A stretch of DNA of 12,402 nucleotides from an uncultured Sulfurovum sp. (GCA_947313765.1 CAMZNQ010000224.1:1-12402), one strand, 5' to 3'; positions 1-7,332 are shown, counted from the stretch's first letter. The notes: generated by a model not told the origin, from the sequence alone. Numbers and translations are program-made.

Positions 1-1
1 T

Positions 2-829
2 GCACTATTTTATGTTATTGCATATAGCTCTAGCTCTTTAAAAGAGAAGATAAAAAATCCCAATATACATATTATGAGTTTTGATGATTCTAAATCTATA
101 GAGAAGTTTTTTATAAAAAATGATGTAGATATAACTAAAAACAACTACTTTAAAAGCGTTAAATTAAAGAAAAACTCCATATCTTTCATAGAAAAAATAC
201 CAAATGAAGATAAAACCCTTTTAGTTAAACAGACCATTTTAGCAACTAAAGATTTATCAGATAAAATGGCTAGGCTTTTATTGAAAATAGCTCAAAAAGT
301 TCACTCTTCTGAAGCATTTTTTTATTCTGAAAGTCATTTTATAAATATAGATGGTTTAAAATATAAACAGCATGATGCTTCAAAAAATTATTTTAATAAT
401 AAAGAGTATCGTTATGAAAATAGTGTAATTATAAAATATTTTTTTGGTAAAGATAAGAGCTACTATTGGGTAGCTCAAAGTTTACAAAAAATAGAAGATT
501 TTATATTGAATTTTATAGTCTTTATTGTTCTTATAGGCTTTTACATAGAGGTTTTGTATCCTATTTATAAAATGCATACTAGAAAAAAAATAAATAGATG
601 GTATAGTATTATTAATAAAATAGATACGGGAATGGAAAAATCATCTCTATCTGAATTAAGAGAAAATAGGGAAAAGCTTAAAAAGCTTTTGATTGAAATT
701 AGAAATACAGATAATATCAATCCAATTCATCTTGAAGCATACTACTCCCTACAGCATCAAATTCATGATATTATTGAAAATTTAAATAAATATATTGAAG
801 AAAAAGAGTCTAAAGAGATCTTAATTTGA
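2..829 (+). CDS. TAXI-type TRAP solute-binding protein, C-terminal part (5' end outside window)
   Basis: The frame is open to the left edge, so the ATG at 74 is probably internal and 275 residues of a longer protein are visible. Counted from that Met, residues 50-110 fit the end of a TAXI-family (TRAP-associated extracytoplasmic immunogenic) binding domain: a strand ending QTILATKDL, an amphipathic helix, then a KQHDASKNYF segment in the place of the usual PLHPAAExYY motif. Residues about 142-166 form one transmembrane helix, followed by a basic patch (RKKINRWY) and a charged helical tail. A subset of TAXI proteins has exactly this C-terminal anchor with an RRRIYRWY-like stretch. The likely role is presenting a small organic acid or similar ligand from the periplasmic face. 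No TRAP permease gene is visible, so the partner, if any, lies to the left or elsewhere. Family moderately sure; substrate unknown. Confidence 0.68.
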   Translation, partial: ALFYVIAYSSSSLKEKIKNPNIHIMSFDDSKSIEKFFIKNDVDITKNNYFKSVKLKKNSISFIEKIPNEDKTLLVKQTILATKDLSDKMARLLLKIAQKVHSSEAFFYSESHFINIDGLKYKQHDASKNYFNNKEYRYENSVIIKYFFGKDKSYYWVAQSLQKIEDFILNFIVFIVLIGFYIEVLYPIYKMHTRKKINRWYSIINKIDTGMEKSSLSELRENREKLKKLLIEIRNTDNINPIHLEAYYSLQHQIHDIIENLNKYIEEKESKEILI

Positions 830-832
830 TAG

Positions 833-847
833 ATAGGTTATACCTAT
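833..847. repeat. Short inverted repeat just after the TAXI gene
   Basis: ATAGGT and ACCTAT are perfect 6-bp arms separated by TAT, starting four bases after the stop codon. There is no T-tract immediately after it, so it is at best a weak terminator; it could also be an operator. Confidence 0.35.
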
Positions 848-930
848 AATAGTATATTATTGAAACTTTCTACTCTTAGTTTATCAAAAAAATATCTTTT
901 TTTGCTCTTATGAAGATAAATATTATATAT

Positions 931-965
931 AGTATAAGAAAGTATAAGAAATTCACAATTCTTAT
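931..965. promoter_or_regulatory. Direct plus inverted repeat cluster upstream of the Kef antiporter gene
   Basis: The 10-mer AGTATAAGAA occurs twice head to tail (931-940 and 941-950). The second copy continues into an inverted repeat: ATAAGAAATT (944-953), a CAC centre, and AATTCTTAT (957-965), which are 9-bp arms with one bulged A. It lies 43 bp before the ATG at 1009, in a 179-bp gap with no gene. This is a plausible operator or promoter-proximal element for the antiporter gene; no regulator is identified. Confidence 0.4.
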
Positions 966-1008
966 TCTTTTATTAAATATAAAGTATAAATTTATTTTAG
1001 GAGTTTAA

Positions 1009-2634
1009 ATGGAGCAGTTATTACTAGGAATTATTATTACTATTGCTATCTCAACAGTAGTTAATGTATTTTTAAAGAAGATAGACATACCAACAGTTAT
1101 AGGTTATATCTTTACAGGATTAATTATTAGTCAGATTTTTCATTTTGGGGAAGAGTCTAGGGAGATGTTATCTGACTTAGCAGAGTTTGGTATTGTTTTT
1201 TTAATGTTTACAATAGGATTAGAGTTCTCTATTAGTCACATGAAAGCGATGAAAAAAGAGGTGTTTGTATATGGAGGATTGCAAGTTATCCTATCTAGTA
1301 TTCTTTTTACCTCTATTGCATATAGTTTTTTTGGTGTAGAGCTGAAAAATGCAATTGTTATTGGAATGGCACTATCTCTATCCTCTACAGCCATTGTCTT
1401 AAAGGTTTTAAATGAGAGTGGAGATATTCATACTGGTTATGGTAGGGTAACTTTAGGAATTTTACTATTTCAAGACTTAGCTGTTATTCCAATGCTTTTA
1501 ATGATTTCTATCTTTACTTCAGAAAATGCTTCCATATCAGAGTTGTTAATCAATACAGTTGTCTCTGCTATTATTGTTTTTGTAATTCTATTTATTGTAG
1601 GTAAATTTTTTATAGAGCGTTTTTTTGATTGGGTTATAGGTTCAGATTCAGAAGAGATTTTTCTAATTGCCGTAATTTTAGTGGTTATTGGAGCTTCTGT
1701 TTTAGCAGAGCATTTTGGTTTTTCATTCTCTTTAGGAGCATTTATTGCAGGTATGACTATTGCAGAGACAAAGTATCGTTACCGAATAGAGGCAGACCTT
1801 GTACCTTTTAGAGATATATTACTGGGAATCTTCTTTGTAACAATTGGTATGCAGATAGATGTGGGTATTATTGTAGATTTTGGATTGATTATTTTAGGTT
1901 TATTGGTTGTAATTATGCTTTTAAAAGCACTAGTTCTATTTATATCTTTACGCTTTTTTATACAGAATCGTTCAGCAATAAAGTCTGCAATGGCTTTGAT
2001 GCAGGTTGGAGAGTTTGCATTAGCAATCTTTGCATTAGCAAGAAGTAATGAACTCATATCTGTTCAAACAAATCAGATTATGATTATTACAGTTGTGGCA
2101 TCAATGATATTGACACCATTTATCTTAAAAAATATTAAGTTCTTTGCTGATTTATTCTTTATTGAGCCTACTAAATTGAGAGAAAGAGCTTTGGTCTCAA
2201 CAGGTTATAAAAATCATGTAATTATTTGTGGATATGGTGCCGTTGGTAAACTACTTGTTGAGAGATTAAAAGAGAAGAATATTCTTTATGTTATATTAGA
2301 ACATGATGTAAAATTGGTTGATAAGGCAATATCTAAAGGAGAGGAGTCCATATTTTTAGCAAATGCAGCTCAAAAAAGTATATTGGAACATTTTGATATT
2401 AAAAACTCTATGTCAATTATAACAACAATAAATAATCCACACCAATTACGTTTAGTAGCAGAAAATATCTCATCATTTGGAGAAGGTATCAACTCTATTG
2501 TAACAGTTAAAAACCGTTCTCAAGAGGAGAGCATCTCTGATTTAAATATAACTCATGTTATTAACAGAAGAGAGACTATTACAGAGTTACTAGCAACACA
2601 AATCTGTGCATTTAAAGTTTTATCCAATAAATAA
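1009..2634 (+). CDS. Kef-type (CPA2) monovalent cation:proton antiporter with RCK_N domain
   Basis: 541 residues. The first ~375 are a dozen hydrophobic helices of the Na+/H+ exchanger fold. Recognisable CPA2 blocks are IDIPTVIGYIFTG (25-37), FLMFTIGLEFS (64-74), the SLSSTAIVLKVL helix (123-134) and FQDLAVIPM, with the Gln155-Asp156 pair that matches the ion-translocating site of KefC/KefB. The cytoplasmic tail from about 400 is a Rossmann-type RCK_N/TrkA-N domain with the dinucleotide motif GYGAVG at 408-413 and a following acidic strand end (LEHD). No RCK_C domain follows, so it is shorter than E. coli KefB/KefC (about 600). Likely role: K+ or Na+ efflux in exchange for protons at the inner membrane, gated by nucleotide binding. 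Start supported by AGGAG at 999-1003, five bases before ATG. It stands alone, with its own upstream region, and converges on rlpA. Ion specificity cannot be read from sequence. Confidence 0.9.
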   Translation: MEQLLLGIIITIAISTVVNVFLKKIDIPTVIGYIFTGLIISQIFHFGEESREMLSDLAEFGIVFLMFTIGLEFSISHMKAMKKEVFVYGGLQVILSSILFTSIAYSFFGVELKNAIVIGMALSLSSTAIVLKVLNESGDIHTGYGRVTLGILLFQDLAVIPMLLMISIFTSENASISELLINTVVSAIIVFVILFIVGKFFIERFFDWVIGSDSEEIFLIAVILVVIGASVLAEHFGFSFSLGAFIAGMTIAETKYRYRIEADLVPFRDILLGIFFVTIGMQIDVGIIVDFGLIILGLLVVIMLLKALVLFISLRFFIQNRSAIKSAMALMQVGEFALAIFALARSNELISVQTNQIMIITVVASMILTPFILKNIKFFADLFFIEPTKLRERALVSTGYKNHVIICGYGAVGKLLVERLKEKNILYVILEHDVKLVDKAISKGEESIFLANAAQKSILEHFDIKNSMSIITTINNPHQLRLVAENISSFGEGINSIVTVKNRSQEESISDLNITHVINRRETITELLATQICAFKVLSNK

Positions 2635-2650
2635 TCTCCTTAGGAGATTA
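2632..2650. terminator. Bidirectional palindrome spanning both convergent stop codons
   Basis: TAATCTCCTTAGGAGATTA is a perfect palindrome (9-bp arms, one central base). It starts on the TAA of the antiporter gene (2632-2634) and contains the TAA of rlpA (2640-2642 on the other strand). The position between convergent genes suggests a shared transcription terminator, but the flanking T-tracts are poor on both strands, so termination strength is uncertain. Confidence 0.5.
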
Positions 2651-3332
2651 GATATGCTCCTGAGAATTTTTTAGATTTAAGAACTCTTTTTGCTTCCCAT
2701 GGAGTACATTTTAGAACAACTTTGTATGCTATTCTCTTTTTATTTTTAAGATACTTTTTTACTATAATTGTATTTTTTAATTTATGCTTTTTCTTAAAAA
2801 TATTGGCATCTCTTTTACTGTAAAAAGATGCTAATTGAATCTTTTTATATTTATTAACTTTATGTTTTGTTTTAGAATTTCTCTTTTTTCTCTTTTTAGA
2901 GTTTGATGAGATAACCTCAATTTTAACTTTTCCAACACCATTGTGTACTAGTCCAAGCCTTCTTGCTGCACCATATGAGAGGTCAATATTTCTTGTATTG
3001 TAAAATGGACCACGGTCATTAATTCTTACTCTTACAGAACGTCTATTTTTTAAATTTGTTACTTTGAGTATTGTACCCATTGCGTATGTTCTATGAGCAG
3101 CAGTCATAGAGTACATGTTGTATCGTTCTCCATTAGCTGTAAGTCTGCCATGAAAAGGCTTTCCGTACCAACTAGCTTTACCATATTTAACATGACCTTT
3201 TTTAACATACTTTGGATAGTATTTAATTCCTCTATCTACATAAGCTAATATATTTTTATCTTTAGCTAGAAGAAAAGATGTAGGCAAAAATAGAATAGCT
3301 ACAATAAGCAATGCATTTAGTTTAAATTTCAT
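2640..3332 (-). CDS. rlpA: RlpA-like septal lytic transglycosylase (DPBB + SPOR)
   Basis: 230 residues from the chosen ATG. Residues 1-24 are a Sec signal peptide (MKFKLNALLIVAILF core, cleavage near LLA-KD) without a lipobox, so the mature protein is probably periplasmic rather than a lipoprotein. Residues ~48-141 are the double-psi beta-barrel: GKASWYG, TANGERYNMYSMTAAHRT with the His (H80) and RINDRGPF with the Asp (D106) that correspond to the active-site pair of Pseudomonas RlpA. A Lys/Arg-rich linker (~145-163) leads to a C-terminal SPOR domain (IQLASFYSKRDANIF onward), which binds denuded septal glycan. Likely role: cleaving naked glycan strands at division sites. A TTG at 3347 lies in frame, but the ATG at 3332 has GGAG nine bases upstream, and using the TTG would place that GGAG inside the coding sequence. 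Downstream of the TPR-CHAT gene in the same direction but separated by 242 bp, so probably its own transcript. Confidence 0.9.
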   Translation of the reverse strand: MKFKLNALLIVAILFLPTSFLLAKDKNILAYVDRGIKYYPKYVKKGHVKYGKASWYGKPFHGRLTANGERYNMYSMTAAHRTYAMGTILKVTNLKNRRSVRVRINDRGPFYNTRNIDLSYGAARRLGLVHNGVGKVKIEVISSNSKKRKKRNSKTKHKVNKYKKIQLASFYSKRDANIFKKKHKLKNTIIVKKYLKNKKRIAYKVVLKCTPWEAKRVLKSKKFSGAYLIS

Positions 3333-3342
3333 TAACAAAATC

Positions 3343-3361
3343 TCCAAATTTTAAATTTGGA
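3343..3361. promoter_or_regulatory. Perfect palindrome covering the rlpA Shine-Dalgarno
   Basis: TCCAAATTTTAAATTTGGA is a perfect palindrome with 9-bp arms. Its proximal arm contains GGA of the GGAG ribosome binding site of rlpA (3342-3345, minus strand). In the mRNA it could pair the Shine-Dalgarno into an AU-rich hairpin; as DNA it could be a dimeric repressor site. Which, if either, is not decided by the sequence. Confidence 0.5.
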
Positions 3362-3422
3362 TGAAAGTATATCTTTTTAATCTTTGATTAAAGAGTAAAT
3401 AATATAATAGTTTATTTTACTT

Positions 3423-3447
3423 GTTCCCATCCATTCTTGGTGGGAAC
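3423..3447. repeat. REP-like hairpin (GTTCCCA...TGGGAAC)
   Basis: GTTCCCA (3423-3429) pairs perfectly with TGGGAAC (3441-3447), extended by a T-G wobble and a C-G pair around a seven-base loop. The GTTCCCA/TGGGAAC arms resemble dispersed REP-type palindromes common in sulfur-oxidising and other bacteria. No T-tract follows on either strand, which argues against a simple intrinsic terminator. The surrounding 3333-3574 gap contains no gene. Confidence 0.5.
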
Positions 3448-3486
3448 ACATACGAGAGTACCAATAAGAAAATCAATATTTTACTA

Positions 3487-3547
3487 TAAAAAGCTAGAAT
3501 ACCCAATGGGAATCTTTACTTTACAAAACCAACCATAAAAGCTAGAA
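3487..3547. repeat. Two near-identical short direct repeats, ATAAAA(A)GCTAGAA
   Basis: ATAAAAAGCTAGAA at 3486-3499 and ATAAAAGCTAGAA at 3535-3547 are direct repeats 48-49 bp apart. The first is followed by TACCCAATGGGAATCT and the second, after a few bases, by AATGGCACTCT, so the similarity may extend weakly. Too few and too irregular for a CRISPR array; could be a decayed repeat element together with the hairpin at 3423. Confidence 0.35.
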
Positions 3548-3574
3548 CCTAGAACATTAATGGCACTCTCTCTT

Positions 3575-6397
3575 TTAAATTCCATTCAATATAAATGAAG
3601 ACCAAATAAATATTGGTACTCCATTTTTTATCATCTTAAGTTTTACATTTTTTAATGCTTTAGAATAATTTTCATCTTTATGAATCTCTTCATAAAAGAT
3701 AGTCATTAAATCTTTTGTACCCATATCACTAACCGACCACAAACTTACTACAATATTTTTTGCTCCTGCAAGAATGAATGCTTTAGATAATCCACTAATA
3801 CTATCTGATGAATTTGCATTCATAAGTCCAGTTTCACAAGCAGAAAGCACAACTAACTTTGTTCCTTTTAAATTTAATCCTGAAAGTTTTAAAGCAGTTA
3901 CTATACCCTCTCCATTGTTAGCTCCTGTAAGAGCTAATCCTGACTTTAGCATAGGGTTAGATAGTGCCTTTTTAATAAAAAATCCATGTGTTGCAATATG
4001 TAAAATTTTAGGTTGAATAGTAGAAAATAAATTCTCTTCAGTTGCCAATCCTCCTGTGTATTCTATTACATTCTCATTGATTAAAATTTTTTTAATAGCC
4101 TCAGCCTCTTCTTTTGTTCCTAAGAGTTTTGAAAAAAACATTTTTTGTAAAGAGCTACCAATTAGTCGTCTATCTGTATATTTTGTATTTACTGTTTTAT
4201 TAAAATTTGGATTATCAAAAATAACAACATCATTAGTTACTGATATAGTACGCATTCTATAAAGCCTTACTAACTCTTTCCCACTTGGAACATAACGTAT
4301 ATTTCTATTTTCAATTAAAAATTTAGCATTATTTGGGTTATGCAATACCTCAAAAGGAAAAATATTTAAAATTCCATCAGCAGAAATAATAAAATCAGTT
4401 TTTTCTTTAAATATATCATCTTCTACAAAATTTTTAATAAGTAAAGAATAGAGTCTATTTAAATTATAAAATGAAGGTTTTATCCCTCTTTTAATCGCAT
4501 TTCTAAAAGAGATTATACCTTGATTAATATTTTTTGTTTTCATAGCATCTAAAAAACTAAATGAGATATTTTCATTTTTATCAATAGTAAAGATAAAGTA
4601 ATTCTCTGCAATACGTGCAAAATCAATATAGAGTTCATGCTCTTTTAAATTTTGAGCAATGTCATGATAAGTGATTTTATCTAAAGTTTCTAAAGTTGAA
4701 TAGTGATTCAACTCTTCTGTTAGTTTAGATATTTTATCTTCTATTATTTTAATACTATTAAGATTAGATACTTTCACTTGATATAGTTTTGCTAATTCTC
4801 TTTTATTATAATTTAGCTCATCTATCTTAGCTTTAATTGCATGGTCTTGCGTCTTTGCATACAATATTGAAATCATATTTTCACTATCAAAAATAGAACC
4901 TTTATATCGTATCCAATCATTTAAAGTTGTTGCAAAAATCTTTTTATCTCCTGATAAATAGGCACTCTCAACCAAAAGAAAAATATTTGTCTCTGTTTTT
5001 TTAAGATAACTATCCTTATCCATAGCATTTAAAAGAGGAAAATAGTTTTTTCTCTCTTCTAAAAAAATATTAAATGCCTGTTTTGCATAATTATATGCGT
5101 TAAGATAATCTTTTTTTGCAAAATATATCCACCCAAGACTTTCATAGTTGTCAGCCAATACTCTTTGACCTATACCTTTAATCTGTTTACTTATATTTAT
5201 AATTTTATGTAAATAGGATAATGCCTTATCATAATTGTTTAAACGCTTATAGACTTCTGCTAAATTAGCATAGCTTTGAATTAATGATGTATCAAACTTA
5301 TCTAACTTTTTCTCTCTAATATCTGTTGCTTTTTGAAAATAGTCTATAGCATGTTGATACTCTTCTACTTCTAAGTAAAATCCTCCTAAATTATTGTAGG
5401 CATGAGAAGTCTCTAAGTTCTCTTCTCCTAAAGTCTTCTCATAAATCTCTATGGCTTTTTTATGATATTTTAAAGCAGTTGAAATGTTTCTAAGTTTAAC
5501 ATAGGAGCGTCCTATTACACTATATAGTTGTGCTATATATTGTGATTCTTTACCTTCGACTTTTTTTCGTATTTTTAAAGACTTTTGAAAGAACTCTAAG
5601 GCTTTTTTGTGACTTCCTAAAATTTGATATGATATCCCCATATTACTATAGTTAGTAGCTAACTTTAAACTATTTTTTGGAAGAATTTTTTCATTTAACT
5701 CTAAAGCTTTTTTTCTATACTCTAAAGCTTTATCATATTGTCCTAGATTATTATAACTACTACCTATGTTACTATAGAGCATTGCAACATTATAGTGTTC
5801 AGCTCCAAAGCTATCAACATAGATAGGGTAAGCTTTCTGAAAATAATAGAGTTGCTTATCGTAATCTTTAACCCTAGATGCCTCTTCTGCTAAAGATTTT
5901 AGTTCTATTATCTTTACACTATTTCTTTCTATATGTGCAAAAACTCTATTCCAAATAGATAACCCTTTTTCTAAGTTTTGATAATTTTGAGGATGAAGCT
6001 TTTTCAATAAAGCATAATCAGAATATATAGCACTATAAGCATCTTCTCTATTGTGATTTGCTAAAAAATATCTATAATATTTTTCAGCTTTTTTAAAATT
6101 ACCATCTAAAACAAAAGAGTGTGCAATATTTGCTACATTTTCATCCTGAAAAACTCTATTGACCAATACCTCTCTATTGTATCTATTTTTACCTGCTAAA
6201 AGATAATACCATGTGGCAAAACTATATTTATGATTCGCTTCATAACTTTTAGCAATAGGTAGACAATAGTTAGTTAATCTCTCTTGGTTAGGATACTCTT
6301 TTTGACTCTCTTTATCACATAACTCTTGTGATGAAAAGAGCATATTACAAATAACTAAGCTACTTAAAACTATTTTTATTTTTAAATTACTAAACAT
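3575..6397 (-). CDS. Exported TPR-CHAT caspase-like protease
   Basis: 940 residues. A basic N-terminus and hydrophobic segment (residues 1-23) form a signal peptide; Cys17 lacks a proper lipobox, so a soluble periplasmic protein is expected. After a helical region come at least six TPR units of exactly 42 residues (about 202-243, 244-285, 286-327, 328-369, 370-411, 412-451), the kinesin-light-chain type; a seventh, weaker unit precedes them. A charged, probably coiled-coil linker (~520-565) leads to a CHAT domain (~589-940): ADGILNIFPFEVL, IRYVPSGKEL, LHIATHGFF with His804, LVVLSACETG with Cys854, IVVSLWSVSD and the terminal FIWSSFILNG. The His/Cys dyad is intact, so peptidase activity is plausible. 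TPR-CHAT proteins are caspase/separase relatives; their substrates are usually unknown. Its ATG directly abuts the stop of the Sel1 lipoprotein gene, with no clear ribosome binding site, pointing to translational coupling. Export rests on the signal peptide alone. Confidence 0.9.
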   Translation of the reverse strand: MFSNLKIKIVLSSLVICNMLFSSQELCDKESQKEYPNQERLTNYCLPIAKSYEANHKYSFATWYYLLAGKNRYNREVLVNRVFQDENVANIAHSFVLDGNFKKAEKYYRYFLANHNREDAYSAIYSDYALLKKLHPQNYQNLEKGLSIWNRVFAHIERNSVKIIELKSLAEEASRVKDYDKQLYYFQKAYPIYVDSFGAEHYNVAMLYSNIGSSYNNLGQYDKALEYRKKALELNEKILPKNSLKLATNYSNMGISYQILGSHKKALEFFQKSLKIRKKVEGKESQYIAQLYSVIGRSYVKLRNISTALKYHKKAIEIYEKTLGEENLETSHAYNNLGGFYLEVEEYQHAIDYFQKATDIREKKLDKFDTSLIQSYANLAEVYKRLNNYDKALSYLHKIINISKQIKGIGQRVLADNYESLGWIYFAKKDYLNAYNYAKQAFNIFLEERKNYFPLLNAMDKDSYLKKTETNIFLLVESAYLSGDKKIFATTLNDWIRYKGSIFDSENMISILYAKTQDHAIKAKIDELNYNKRELAKLYQVKVSNLNSIKIIEDKISKLTEELNHYSTLETLDKITYHDIAQNLKEHELYIDFARIAENYFIFTIDKNENISFSFLDAMKTKNINQGIISFRNAIKRGIKPSFYNLNRLYSLLIKNFVEDDIFKEKTDFIISADGILNIFPFEVLHNPNNAKFLIENRNIRYVPSGKELVRLYRMRTISVTNDVVIFDNPNFNKTVNTKYTDRRLIGSSLQKMFFSKLLGTKEEAEAIKKILINENVIEYTGGLATEENLFSTIQPKILHIATHGFFIKKALSNPMLKSGLALTGANNGEGIVTALKLSGLNLKGTKLVVLSACETGLMNANSSDSISGLSKAFILAGAKNIVVSLWSVSDMGTKDLMTIFYEEIHKDENYSKALKNVKLKMIKNGVPIFIWSSFILNGI

Positions 6398-7171
6398 TTA
6401 TCGAATAATAATAGATGGTCTTTTCTCTATTTTACCACTTTTTACATCCATAAGATATTGTAATCTTGATACAGCATCTACTCCATTTTCATTACCGAGT
6501 TTAGCTGATTTTTTGTACCAAGATAATGCTTTTTTATCATTTTTTTCAACACCATCTCCACTTTCATTCATAAATCCAAGAGTATAGGCAGCACGTCCAG
6601 AACCATTGTAGTAAGCCTGTTGTAACCAATAGTAAGCTTTTCCATAGTCCTCTGAAACTCTTTGTCCCATATAATAAACTTTTCCTAAACGAAATTGAGC
6701 ATCAACATAACCACCTTTTGCTGATGCTGTTAATAGCTCTAGTGATTTATCTACATCTCTACTTACCCCTTGACCATTGGCATAAAGCATAGATAAATTA
6801 TTTAGAGCTGGTGGATGATTATTTATTTTTATAGCTTTTTTATAATATTCAACTGCTTTAGCATGATTTTGTGGAAGACCTCTTCCCGTATGGTACATAA
6901 ATCCAAAGGCATGTTCCACTTCTGAATTATTTTTATTTTTATAAGGTGTCAATAGACTAACAGCTTTATCATAATATTGGTGTCTATATGCCCAAAGACC
7001 TGTTTCTAAAGCATTTAACCCTTTTGGTGTTTTCATATTCAGATATTTACTCTCTGGCATTTTATGAATATATTCAGAGGGTTTTAACTCTTTAACTGGA
7101 GTAGAAATACACCCTGATAACATAATTATACTCAAGCTTAAAAGCAGATTTCTTGGATTAATATTTTTCAT
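6398..7171 (-). CDS. Sel1-repeat lipoprotein
   Basis: 257 residues. A lipoprotein signal peptide ends in lipobox LSGC (lipidated Cys21). Residues ~87-245 contain about four Sel1-like repeats, seen as GFMYHTGRGLPQNHAKAVEYYKKA, LYANGQGVSRDVDKSLELL, LGKVYYMGQRVSEDYGKAYYWL and LGFMNESGDGVEKNDKKALSWY-type units with the usual A-x-x-x-L-G-x-x-Y and G-x-G-V spacing. Such repeats are alpha-solenoid protein-binding scaffolds. It is the first gene of a two-gene unit with the TPR-CHAT gene (TAA directly followed by ATG). A natural inference is that this membrane-anchored scaffold holds or regulates the exported CHAT protein. An AAGGA-like ribosome binding site lies about seven bases before the start. 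Family clear; the role is inferred from the neighbour. Confidence 0.88.
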   Translation of the reverse strand: MKNINPRNLLLSLSIIMLSGCISTPVKELKPSEYIHKMPESKYLNMKTPKGLNALETGLWAYRHQYYDKAVSLLTPYKNKNNSEVEHAFGFMYHTGRGLPQNHAKAVEYYKKAIKINNHPPALNNLSMLYANGQGVSRDVDKSLELLTASAKGGYVDAQFRLGKVYYMGQRVSEDYGKAYYWLQQAYYNGSGRAAYTLGFMNESGDGVEKNDKKALSWYKKSAKLGNENGVDAVSRLQYLMDVKSGKIEKRPSIIIR

Positions 7172-7198
7172 TGATTTTCCTTTTTATAAACTAACTTT

Positions 7199-7204
7199 AG
7201 TATA
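7199..7204 (-). promoter_or_regulatory. Predicted -10 element (TATACT) for the Sel1/TPR-CHAT unit
   Basis: TATACT reads on the minus strand at 7204-7199, preceded by TTG, about 28 bp before the Sel1 gene start. No good -35 is seen, which is usual for Campylobacterota sigma-70 promoters. The operator-like element at 7217-7232 would lie around -25 to -40 relative to the expected start of transcription. Confidence 0.4.
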
Positions 7205-7216
7205 CAAGTTTATTTG

Positions 7217-7294
7217 AAATTAGTTAGTAAATATTTAGTAAATTTTTATATTTTTGATTTATTATAACTCGATTCCTAAAATTAGCTAGTAAAT
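7217..7294. promoter_or_regulatory. Two copies of an operator-like 16-mer AAATTAGYTAGTAAAT
   Basis: AAATTAGTTAGTAAAT (7217-7232) and AAATTAGCTAGTAAAT (7279-7294) differ at one base and are 62 bp apart, close to six helical turns, so they would face the same side of DNA. A shorter TTAGTAAAT follows the first at 7234-7242. They lie in the divergent promoter region next to an HTH regulator gene and are candidate binding sites for that regulator. Confidence 0.5.
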
Positions 7295-7320
7295 CTTTTA
7301 AAATAATCATAAAAATAATT

Positions 7321-7332
7321 ATTACTTGCTAA
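7321..7332. promoter_or_regulatory. Inverted third operator-like copy overlapping the regulator promoter
   Basis: Read on the minus strand, 7332-7321 is TTAGCAAGTAAT, a diverged copy of the TTAGYTAGTAAAT element in the opposite orientation. It overlaps the extended -10 predicted for the regulator gene, a position suited to autorepression. Confidence 0.35.

Noticed and set aside
1629..2057. Open frames within the antiporter gene on both strands
   Set aside because: Fully inside a well-supported membrane transporter; their products show no family features and mirror its codon pattern.
3333..3347. TTG start for rlpA at 3347
   Set aside because: It places the GGAG ribosome binding site inside the coding region; the ATG at 3332 has that GGAG at nine bases and begins a typical signal peptide.
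3420..3574. Possible CRISPR array or tRNA remnant in the gap upstream of rlpA
   Set aside because: Only one hairpin and two short direct repeats, with no regular repeat-spacer pattern, no cas gene and no tRNA-like cloverleaf.
3774..4262. Two plus-strand open frames opposite the CHAT domain
   Set aside because: Antisense to the most conserved part of the CHAT domain, without ribosome binding sites or recognisable products.
7301..7325. Fur-box-like AATAATCATAAAAATAATTATTA stretch
   Set aside because: Some resemblance to GATAATnATTATC, but the match is mostly A/T and not convincing in this background.
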